A model generated the notes under the pieces. It searched no databases, had not been told where the DNA came from, and was given only the letters and a program-made list of their open reading frames with translations. Shown one piece after another: positions 25,270 through 33,286 of a stretch of DNA of 64,000 nt (position 1 is the stretch's first letter; every line of letters starts with the position of its first letter). This DNA is from Caprimulgus europaeus. Lineage: Eukaryota; Chordata; Aves; Caprimulgiformes; Caprimulgidae. The DNA is taken from NCBI GenBank assembly GCA_907165065.1, contig OU015523.1:23029834-23093833 (forward strand). Reading direction: 5' to 3'. Position numbers and translations under genes: made by a program.

Positions 25270-25555
25270 GCATAAAAAGAGCACCTGAACAACAAGAGCA
25301 ATTTTTACAGCAACAATTGGAACTGCATTCCCTGGTAATTGCCACTGAAAAGATACAGCGGGCCTCAGCATGGAAATATTTGGGTTGGACAATAAATGAG
25401 ACACAGATCTCCCCTCAGAAACTTGTTATTCATATGGACATTACTACGCTTGCTGATGCTCAAAAATTATTAAGGGATCTTCAGTGGCTCCGACCAATTG
25501 TAGGCATAGACAGTGACCTTTAAATTTATTATTGGACTTTGAGTCAAATTCACTT
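25270..25555 (+). pseudogene. ERV pol: reverse-transcriptase palm/thumb fragment
   Basis: Reverse transcriptase copies viral RNA into DNA. Only the segment after the catalytic site remains. It has a Gln-rich helix, then WKYLGW (around 25371-25388), then PQKL, and a LQWLRPIVGI-type thumb motif ending near 25509. This order is typical of class II retroviral RT. The catalytic YXDD box is upstream and missing. The frame reaches TAA at 25521-25523; related coding potential continues one frame over to about 25552. A GC-rich gag piece is joined directly upstream, so protease and the N-terminal RT have been deleted. Confidence 0.85.
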
Positions 25556-25559
25556 ATAG

Positions 25560-25740
25560 CAATTTGGTGCCGTGACTTGGATCTGGACTACCTTGGTTCA
25601 GAACCCCATTCCAGGAGGGCGCCCCTGTCCTCGGACAGTCCTGGAGTAAGGGACCTCTGGTCCTAAGGTCTCCTAGATCCACGAACCAAGATAGGCTGAG
25701 CAAAAGGAAAGCTGCAGTTCCCCATGATTTTTGTGCACAA
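25560..25740 (+). other. Misplaced retroviral 5' leader inside pol
   Basis: Starting at CA-ATT and a primer-binding site, this non-coding stretch has the character of the region between a 5' LTR and gag. It is located between two halves of the RT gene. The sequence upstream of it does not match the LTR U5. Confidence 0.75.
25565..25582 (+). promoter_or_regulatory. Primer-binding site for tRNA-His
   Basis: TGGTGCCGTGACTTGGAT is complementary to the 3' end of vertebrate tRNA-His (including CCA) at 17 of 18 positions; the exception is the second T of CTTGG, where C is expected. It is preceded by CAATT, the usual CA plus short spacer. In a functional provirus this site abuts the 5' LTR. Confidence 0.85.
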
Positions 25741-25810
25741 AGAACCAAGCGGAGACTCCCCAGAGAGAGAGAGTCAGCTCACCCCACGGAGAGAGTGCAT
25801 TGACCCAATG

Positions 25811-25828
25811 CAAAAAGAAAAAGGGGGA
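25811..25828 (+). other. Polypurine-tract-like duplicate
   Basis: An 18-nt word (C, five A, G, five A, five G, A) identical to the 3' polypurine tract at 27917-27934. Here it is followed by RT connection coding sequence, not an LTR. Confidence 0.85.
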
Positions 25829-26012
25829 GAATCAGATAGCGGTCCTGGAATGGATATTTACGACAATACAACCAGCAACAACACTGCAGAAGAGAATCTC
25901 AAACTTAACGGAATTAATACAAAAAGGCAGAACAAGATTATTGCAGATAACAGGAAACGAACCAGGAGCAATATATGTTCCGATCCGGAGGAAGGACTTG
26001 GAAATCGTATAG
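25829..26012 (+). pseudogene. ERV pol: RT connection-domain fragment
   Basis: In the frame that starts at 25731, residues from about 25835 read as the class II RT connection domain: VLEWIF, then a TTLQKRI... helix, an ELIQKGR helix and a final VPIRRKDL segment. The frame ends at 26012. It should follow the thumb fragment directly, but is separated from it by the leader and the polypurine-like tract. Confidence 0.78.
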
Positions 26013-26182
26013 AGGGAGCAAGAATACGGGACATAGGGAATAAAAGACTCTTTGAGTTATTGCGACAGTTACAGTCGGCAATCGTGCAGCGGACAGAGTC
26101 GTACTGTATTATTCACATTAGGAGCCATAAATAGACTGATGGGTTAGGGGAAGGTAATGACCGGGCTGACCAGCTGGTTTGT
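26013..26182 (+). pseudogene. ERV pol: C-terminal RNase H remnant
   Basis: RNase H degrades the RNA strand during reverse transcription. After a frameshift and a large internal deletion, the frame shared with integrase shows a LFELLRQLQSAI helix and HIRSH, followed by an in-frame TAG (26132-26134), then GEGNDRADQL, the usual end of class II RNase H. The acidic residues at the start of the domain are lost. Confidence 0.75.
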
Positions 26183-27076
26183 ATGGCCGCCCCTGTAAGT
26201 GACTTTATAAAAGCAAGGGAATCACATGCCACATTTCACCAGAACACTCGAAGGCTGCACCACCAGTTCAATATCACTACGGAAGAGGCTCACGGCATTG
26301 TTCGGGCATGTGCTACCTGTGGTCATCATGGCCCAGGACTCGGGATTGGGGTGAACCCAAGAGGTTTGTGTCCCTGCGAACTGTGGCAAAAGGATGTTAC
26401 ACATGTTAATGAGTTTGGGCGGTTAAAATATGTACATGTTACCATAGATACTTATAGCAGATACATATGGGTCACTCCTCAGACGGGGGAAAAGGCATTG
26501 CATGTAACTTGTCATCTTACCAGTTGTTTTGCTGTTATGGGGGTTCCCAATACCATCAAAACTGACAATGGGCCTGCATATTGTAGTGAAAAAATTAAGA
26601 AATTCTGTCAGCTATGGGGTGTTAAACATATAACAGGGATACTGCATTCACCAACCGGTCAAGCTGTGGTAGAACGGGCCAACCAAATCCTGAAATGTTC
26701 TTTACAAAAGTTTAAGAACGTTACTGATATAGCAGAAAGGCTGTTGCGAACTGTTTTTGTGTTAAATCATTTATGTATTTTTTCTGATCAGGAATTTCCC
26801 CCTGCGATGATACATGGGAGAGCAGTAAGTGAAAAGGAAAGGGAACCTATGTATGTGATGTTTAAAGAACCAGAAACGGGATTGTGGGAAGGGCCAGCGG
26901 AGGTGAAATATCTAGGCAGAGGTTACATGTGTGTCGTTACAGGAAAAGGTCTTCTTTGGGTTCCTGCCAGATTCGCGAGGCCCGCCTTGAAGAGGAGCCC
27001 TGAGGAGTGCACGGACACTGTGCCTGTTAATGAGCACGCTGGCCTGGGTCCCCACCACCTGTCCCTTCTGTTTTAA
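26183..27076 (+). CDS. ERV pol: integrase, uninterrupted frame
   Basis: Integrase joins viral DNA to the host chromosome. This 297-codon frame has the N-terminal zinc-binding HHCC residues (His15, His19, Cys43, Cys46). The core has Asp71, Asp128 in TDNG and Glu164 with exactly 35 residues between the last two (DD35E). A C-terminal DNA-binding domain follows, with WEGP (235-238) and LLWVPARF. The length is near the family norm. The reading frame in fact continues from RNase H, cut off by the TAG at 26132; the ATG used is simply the first after that stop. No promoter is left upstream, so expression is doubtful. It is the only long undamaged retroviral frame in the element. Confidence 0.9.
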   Translation: MAAPVSDFIKARESHATFHQNTRRLHHQFNITTEEAHGIVRACATCGHHGPGLGIGVNPRGLCPCELWQKDVTHVNEFGRLKYVHVTIDTYSRYIWVTPQTGEKALHVTCHLTSCFAVMGVPNTIKTDNGPAYCSEKIKKFCQLWGVKHITGILHSPTGQAVVERANQILKCSLQKFKNVTDIAERLLRTVFVLNHLCIFSDQEFPPAMIHGRAVSEKEREPMYVMFKEPETGLWEGPAEVKYLGRGYMCVVTGKGLLWVPARFARPALKRSPEECTDTVPVNEHAGLGPHHLSLLF

Positions 27077-27349
27077 GTGTGAACCGTGGGTATTAACTGA
27101 AGGGCTCTATGCCCACTGGTAAGCAGAATGAGACGCAGACGCCGTGGGGTTGTCCGCCAAACAGTTGCCCCCTGGGTACTTTTTGTCTGTTGGCAAGTCA
27201 TCTTCTGGCACACTAGCTTCACAGTCTGCCTCTTGATCTGTGGAGATCGTGCTTGGGGTGGCATCCCACAACATCCCGTTGGGGGTCCGTGCTATCTTAG
27301 CAGGCTAACATTGTTTGCCCCCTCTATACACCAAATACAGGTTCACCAG

Positions 27350-27361
27350 CGATCGCGGCGG
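27350..27361 (+). other. Furin-type SU/TM cleavage motif codons
   Basis: These codons read Arg-Ser-Arg-Arg, followed by Ser-Leu-Ala-Gly. This marks the SU/TM boundary of the env remnant. Confidence 0.75.
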
Positions 27362-27916
27362 TCACTAGCAGGATTAGGTAGCGACTGCAAGGGCGATGTG
27401 GAGTTGTGATCGTGCCCAGAGATATTTTTTGCTTCACTGTATGCACCTGAGGTTGCTGTTTCTAAGGCCTCAGTAACTTTAGAAAAACTTGCTTGTTAGA
27501 GTATTAAACAATTTAACCTTACCTCTGAGATTATTTCATCCCTTCTTACAGGTGTGGATAGAGTGAGACACGCCTTGTTGCAGAATCAAGCAGCTATTGA
27601 CTTTTTATTGTTAGCTCAAGGACATGGTTGTGAAAAATTTTGACGGTATGTTTTGCATGAACCTTTCGGATCATTCTGAATCCATCCATAAAGCCCTAGC
27701 GGCCCTGAGGCAGAACACGAAGCACATCAAGCAGCATCACGGCAGCCTGGACGAGTGGTTTCGAGAACTGTTTTAGGGATAGGGTTTATCGGGATGGACA
27801 GGAAGCCTCTGTTACACCTTGTTATTTTTCTTATTATTATCTTGTTAATTTTGTCTTTATGCTTTTCTTTTATTAACCGTTGCTTTGTAGGTATAAGCAA
27901 TAAAGTTCTAGTGGTT

Positions 27917-27934
27917 CAAAAAGAAAAAGGGGGA
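27917..27934 (+). promoter_or_regulatory. 3' polypurine tract
   Basis: An A/G-only run (after the first C) ending two bases before the 3' LTR. This is the position expected for the plus-strand DNA primer. Confidence 0.9.
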
Positions 27935-28021
27935 ATTGTTGGGGAATGGCTTGAGGAGCAGGGACATTAGTTCCCTGGGCAACTTAATCACTGGCTTTTA
28001 GCATGGCTAAGCCTCAGCTAG

Positions 28022-28170
28022 CACGTGAGACGGCTAGCACGTGGGAGCTGTGCAGAGAGTGTTTGCAAAGTTGCAGTGGCCAATCAGAGTGTGACATGTG
28101 TGCATAGCCTTCTGATGTGGCCAATCGGGATGTGACATGTTTGCATGGTCGTTGTGGGAAAGCATAAAAG
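28022..28170 (+). promoter_or_regulatory. LTR U3 promoter: two CACGTG, two CCAAT, TATA-like box
   Basis: CACGTG at 28022-28027 and 28038-28043 lie in a short direct repeat (GCTAGCACGTG). TGGCCAATC at 28077-28085 and 28118-28126 lies in a 41-bp repeat that continues into GTGACATGT and TTGCAT-like words. CATAAAAG is at 28163-28170. E-box, CCAAT and TATA roles are inferred from sequence only. Confidence 0.7.
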
Positions 28171-28185
28171 AAGTTGTGTTCTTCA

Positions 28186-28191
28186 AATAAA
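28186..28191 (+). terminator. LTR polyadenylation signal AATAAA
   Basis: AATAAA about 20 bp after the TATA-like box, in the compact arrangement of this LTR class. Confidence 0.75.
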
Positions 28192-28249
28192 GTTGAAGCT
28201 TGTTTATCATCCATATTGGATCGACCCCTTGCTTCCTCCGCTCGCTACA

Positions 28250-28255
28250 ACTATC
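28250..28255. repeat. Target-site duplication, right (ACTATC)
   Basis: This matches 24467-24472 exactly. Confidence 0.93.
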
Positions 28256-31200
28256 TTCTCTTCTAATCAATCTTTTGCCCTAGTTCCTGCTCATCTTGAG
28301 CCATATCCCGTTTTGTTTTGATTTTTGTCCCTTCTCTACTCTGCATATTATCAAATGCCCATTTTAGATTCTGGTCCCTCTCTGTTTCCATCCACCCACC
28401 AGTGCTTCCTATTGATTCTCCAGTACCCTTCCTCCCTCTCCTTCTACCTGTTTCGTGCAACTCTCTATCCTGTTTTCTTGCATTATCTGGCTTGTGTCAT
28501 AGGCCTCTTCACACTCTCACTGTTCAAATTTCATCTTTTTTATTGCAAAGTTACTCCTTTTTGTTCCTCAATTCCCTTGCAACACTTTGCCACACACAGG
28601 TGAAGGATCACTGCTGACACCACAAGAGAGAATGTCTTTCTGCTTTTTCATGTGCCAAGTGTCATAACTAACAAGAAGAATAAATCTCATCTACATCCTT
28701 CAGCTATGAAAAGCCTAGTTCAGAAGAATTCTCTAGATGATTTACCTGCAAAACTTAAAAAGACAATGGACATGTATGAATTTCTCTTTGTTTCTATCGG
28801 CATATTTTTTGACACTTATAGTTCGGGTAGCACTAACATAAAGTTTCACTGATATGAACAAAATTACATCCTTGATCCCAGGGCTGAGCACCTTTTCAAA
28901 TTCCCATCACTGCTTAAGGAACATAAGTCAGCATTTATTCAGAGGTCAATGCAACTTCCTTCCCGATCCCCAACATTTTTAAAATACATCTAAAGCACCT
29001 TTTTTACCCTCATCTTATTCCAGAAATAGCCAAATTGTTTAAAAAAAACTTTTGCAAAACTACCCTTGGGCAAGATACCCAATTGGAAAAATTCATTTGA
29101 GCAGGTGCTTTCTGGTTAACATGCTGGTGCTTTTAGTGTAGAACACAAGCTTATCAAGGAATAGGAAGTTTCAGGCAATCTGAAGTATAAGCACTGTTAC
29201 CAGCAACTTATATCGCAATGACAACAATTATAAGAGTAATATCACATAGCTTGCTTAGAGTACTGAATAAACTTTAAATTACTTTTGAAACTATAAAGCT
29301 ATATAAAGTGTCAGCAGTGCTCATATGCTTTTAGTTTTGGGTTTGTTTTTTTTTTTTTCCCTAGTGGATGTCGCTAACATAGCTCAGCAGTTTAGACTGA
29401 GAGGTTTGCTTTCAGAACCTGTAGGAGGGGAAAAATGTGTTAATGTGTGTCAAGCATTGCCAAAAGTCAGTGTGTTGAATGAACACAATGTAGATGAACA
29501 CAAGAGATATGTACTGTATGGCACTAAAATATAAGTAACGGTGCATAATGGTACTTTCATGTATCAATTTTTATAGCCAAGGAAAATCTTAAGTTATACA
29601 ACATTTTAGTAGAAGAAAATAAGATAAATCAATGATCAGTTTATCTTTGAAGCAATGCTAATGTTAGTTATACATAAATTTACTCCAGTAACTGGGTGAA
29701 GTCACATGCACTTTACTTTGACAGTTACAGTATATGAGCTTTAAGAAAATATCAGCAGTTTTTTTAAGTGAAAGATACTTTAATCACTCTAACAGATACA
29801 AAACTCTGCCTTAAAATGGTAATTCTCATCTTGACCTCAGCAGGAAGATACAACTCACTTTAATTATGTGGAAACCTATAGGAAGCAACAGTAATTACAC
29901 TGATTTGCATACCTAAATTAGCATAATTGTTTTTAAATACTAACGGTTTAAAATCTCAAGCAGGTTTTAGGCTGTAATTGCAATGAGTGTGGGATACAAG
30001 AAAAGGCAACAGTTCAACCTCCCTAGTGATCCATCTTACTAAGGATATAATTTTAATTTTGCACTTAATTACCATTTAAAGGATATACCACACAAGTGTC
30101 ATTGAACATATTTAGTTTTCTGAGGAGTAAGGAGATTTTATACCCTTGGAAAGACTATCTAAACCTTTGCTTACCAGCTGTCTGAAACAAAACAGTCTAT
30201 GTTTACAAGGAGTACACACTGCATTTGATTGTATCCTTTGAGTGGTTGAGAGATTTTGACAAGGCATGTTTGGGATCTATGTAATGTATTTGTTGGAGTC
30301 ACCTCACCTAGCTTCAAACATCTGCATTTGATCTAGTTCCCCTCAGCTTCCATGGTAGTTAGTACTGAGAGGTAGAGAGGACTGGAGATTTCATATCATT
30401 TGGTAGAAAATGTCTGATAAATACTTTAACTGTGCCTGTCTTTCTGTATTAAAGGAGCCTCAGGGGATTTGTTCAAATGAAGAAATGATCTAATGAAATC
30501 CCTTGGATGAATTCTACCCTATATTCCCAAATGCTGTCCATCATATTTAAATGCTATGTATTCTGTGCTTCCTCTCTCAGCAATTCTTGTCTAGAGTCTG
30601 AAGCTGAGTAAATGTGGAGAAAATACTTACAAAACAGATGTATGTGTACATATAGGCAATATAGAAGCAGATGGTACTTGAGTACTATGCATGGTAAATG
30701 CCACTGCTTCTACACGCTGCTACAGAAATTTGGTCTAGATACTACAGGCTGGCTACAGTCATTAGTGTCTGATGTTAGTGGTCTACTCATGGGTGTCAAC
30801 CTCTGCATTTCACAGTGGATATTTGCTCTTAACAAATAAAAGATGAGAAAACATTTGGGGTTGCTATGTCAGCTGAAGAAACTAATAATTTTACACACAT
30901 CTTTGACATTATTTTGGGCAATTTCTTAAGATTTTTTTTTTTATTTATTAAGGTGTTATCGACAGTGGATCCAATGAAAAACCTCCCAAATCACTGTCAA
31001 AAAGACAATTTCAGTTCTTACCAATTATGGCAATAAGATGCCAGTCATTATTGTAACAGAAATAAAAAAATATTAGGAGAGTATTATAAAAATAACCTCA
31101 TCATGGTACCAGTTTACACAGAACAAAAGCATTATATTGTAGTGGAAACATTCCAGAGACTATCTGATACCTGTGATTAAGTAGACTAAGTGTACGAGGA

Positions 31201-31584
31201 AACTGCAGATAAAAAAACCTCTGGATTATGATCTCTAAACCTGTTTACTCAGTTCCTCATTAAATTTGCACAAAACAGATTAATTTTTTCTTCAGTCACC
31301 CTCATCTTTATTCATCAGTGCATATATCTTAAAAATGCTGTGCCCTATTAAAAGATGCTTACAGTATAATGAATTTTTACGGCTATCTACAAGCAGCTTT
31401 ATGCCTTCAATTTTATTTTTTTGTTATGTACAGATGTATAGGCTTTACATATCCACAGAGGAATTCACTACAGTTTGTCACCTCTCTATGCATATTGTGC
31501 TCAGCATTGCAGTATTTTTCTGCCTTCTCCAAGTTTGTAAAACATGTAAAAGTTAATTATATTAACATACTTTAAGAAAATGGG
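28256..31584. other. Unique sequence; first 350 bp pyrimidine-rich
   Basis: 28260-28600 is C/T-rich on the + strand without a recognisable element. The rest is AT-rich with no identified gene. Short frames (up to 99 codons, at 28318) lack motifs. Confidence 0.5.
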
Positions 31585-32197
31585 ATATCTGCTCTCATAG
31601 TTGATAAATAATCTTTCCTGTACTGAGAATTCCAGAGCTGAACACAGTAATCCAGGTAGGGTGTCATGAGAGTAGAGTAGATGGGCAGATTCACCTCCTT
31701 CAACCTGTTGGCCATGCTGGTTTTGATGTAGCTCAGGATAAAGTTGGCCTTCTGTGCTGCAAGTGCACATTGCCAATTCATGTCCAGCTTTTCATCCACC
31801 TGTACCCCCAAATACTTCTATGCAGGGCTGCTTTCAATCTCTTCATCCTCTAGCCTGTATTGATACCGAGGATTGCCCCAACTGAGGTGCAAGACCTTGC
31901 ACTTGGCCTTGTTGAACCTCATGGGCCCACTTCTTGAGTTTGTCCAGGTCTCTGTAAACAGCATCCCATCCCTCACACACCAACCACAGCAGTCAGCTTG
32001 GTGTCATCAGAAAACTTGCTGAAGGTGCATTCAACCCTGCTGTGTATGTTGTTGATGAATATACTAAGTAGTACTGCTCCCAGTATGGACCTCTGAGGGA
32101 CGCCACTCACCACCGATCTCCATCTGGACGTTGAGCCATTGACCACTACCCTCTGGATACAACTATCCAACCAACTCTTCATCCACTGAATACTCAA
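31585..32197 (-). pseudogene. CR1 RT fragment with FSDD active-site box
   Basis: A piece of ORF2 reverse transcriptase in at least two frames, with no start, no endonuclease and no C terminus. A live element would need the FADD aspartates in one continuous frame. Here the aspartates survive but the surrounding frame is broken. Confidence 0.85.
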
Positions 32198-32221
32198 CCC
32201 ATCAAATTCATCTCTCTCCTG
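31585..32221 (-). mobile_element. CR1 LINE internal fragment, minus strand
   Basis: About 640 bp of CR1 RT coding sequence in minus orientation, lacking both the 5' part and the 3' UTR. Minus-strand frames at 31973-32197 and 31572-31811 carry SGVPQ-like and PYLDYCVQLW motifs. The catalytic box reads FSDD, not FADD. Frameshifts separate the pieces. Loss of the 3' tail means it was truncated after insertion. Confidence 0.88.
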
Positions 32222-33202
32222 TAGAAATCATTAATGTAGTTTTATTTTGGTTTCATTTTACTTAAATTCACTACTATCTTACGCTATTTCAAAACACTTT
32301 TATATTCATATAATGTTCTCTGGAACCTGGAAAAGTTATTTATTTATAAGAACTCTCCAAACACTTCTCCTGCTTTCTCTAATCTATTGTAGGTCAAACT
32401 ACAGCTAACTCTTGATGTTTTGAAAAGCTATTTGATTTCTTAATTATGACTGCAATATTTCTATAACCTTCCTAGTAAAGAAAAATCTTATTCCTGGTTA
32501 TATTCAACTATTTTTTCAAGGTTCTGTAACAATTGTATTTAATGTTTCAGTAAAATTTTCTGAAAAAATAATAATAAAAAAAGAATCACCAGAAGGAGTA
32601 AGTTGCTATGTGCTTTCCCTGACCTCCATGATAATTATGAAAGTGAAAAATCAATTCACAACACATAACTAATAAATCTGTAACAGAATGTTTTTATGTC
32701 ATTTTAAAACAAATTGTTACACTTTGATTTCTGCAATATAATAGGATAGTAGATAAATTACAAGACTGTAATATACTTTCTTCAGTTCTAAACCCCACTT
32801 TAGGCCAAGTAAACATCTTTGAATTTAGTAATTTGCATATTTCAAATACTGACTTAATTTGAAAGATGTTTCAATTGAGCATAACAACGAACTACGAATT
32901 ATGGCTTATTCTCTTTTTTTTCTTTTTTTCTTTTGTTCAATCATCTATCCTCTTTCTATGGACTGCAGAGTGTTGTATCAAATTGTATCCTACTAGTGAC
33001 AGCAGATTAATCATTTTCATTCCTCTCTTTGGCTAATAACCCCTTGGTTCATAGACATCTGCTATACTTTATTCTCTATTTCTTGTTTCTCAAAAAGATT
33101 TTTCTTATTTTCTTCCATAGCTGGAGAGCTTTCTCCATCCAATTTTTTCTGAGTTTGATTTCATGTCATGTCTGTCTCAGAGTAAATGTTCTGTTCATGT
33201 AA
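32222..33202. other. Unique sequence, no gene recognised
   Basis: AT-rich sequence with short homopolymer runs. Nothing identifiable. Confidence 0.5.
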
Positions 33203-33286
33203 AGTGTCCCTGTTCATGGCAGCAGAGTTAGAACTAGATGGTCTTTAAGGTCCCTTCCAACCCTAACCATTCTATGATTCTATAAA
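33203..33286 (+). mobile_element. CR1 LINE 3' tail (about 80 bp)
   Basis: It ends in GATGGTCTTTAAGGTCCC, then TTCCAACCCTAACCATTC and TATGATTCTATA, the hallmark end of CR1. It is an extreme 5' truncation. Confidence 0.92.

Larger units (their letters stand above)
27128..27936 (+). pseudogene. ERV env remnant (short SU plus TM subunit)
   Basis: Env carries receptor binding (SU) and membrane fusion (TM). The frame from 27128 has an Arg-rich start and a hydrophobic segment (probable signal peptide). After only about 70 codons comes a furin-type RSRR site (27350-27361), so nearly all of SU is deleted. TM is broken by TGA (27407-27409), TAG (27497-27499), a frameshift near 27638-27642 and TAG (27774-27776). 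Fragments show the [19 protein letters not shown] region, typical of gamma and type-D TM proteins; one cysteine of the usual CX6CC motif is replaced by Phe. A hydrophobic anchor is encoded at about 27809-27880. It is non-functional. Confidence 0.85.
24473..28249 (+). mobile_element. Defective class II (betaretrovirus-like) endogenous provirus, rearranged
   Basis: A 3777-bp unit starting TGTTGGGGAATGG, ending CGCTACA and flanked by exact ACTATC duplications. From left to right it has a 22-bp LTR stub, a leader, a gag N-terminal remnant, a GC-rich gag segment, an RT fragment, a tRNA-His primer-binding leader, a polypurine-like tract, the RT connection, an RNase H end, integrase, an env remnant, the polypurine tract and a complete 313-bp 3' LTR. 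The pol relationship is class II, judged from the RT and integrase motifs and the 6-bp duplication. Env TM is of the gamma/type-D sort. Protease, capsid, nucleocapsid, most RT and most surface Env are missing. It cannot encode a virus. With only one full LTR, LTR-LTR dating is not possible. Confidence 0.92.
27937..28249 (+). mobile_element. 3' LTR of the provirus, complete, 313 bp
   Basis: It begins TGTTGGGGAATGG directly after the polypurine tract and ends CGCTACA directly before the ACTATC duplication. It contains paired E-box and CCAAT motifs, a TATA-like box (28163-28170) and AATAAA (28186-28191). This is the compact arrangement also seen in the solo LTRs at 20785 and 43499. It is the only full LTR of the provirus. 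Confidence 0.92.

Noticed and set aside
24614..25345. 243-codon open frame on the minus strand across the provirus
   Set aside because: It is antisense to gag and RT remnants, caused by GC-rich sequence poor in stop codons. It shows no domain and is Arg/Ala/Pro/Ser-biased.
28318..28617. 99-codon frame in the pyrimidine-rich flank of the provirus
   Set aside because: The low-complexity C/T-rich sequence keeps frames open. No family motif.
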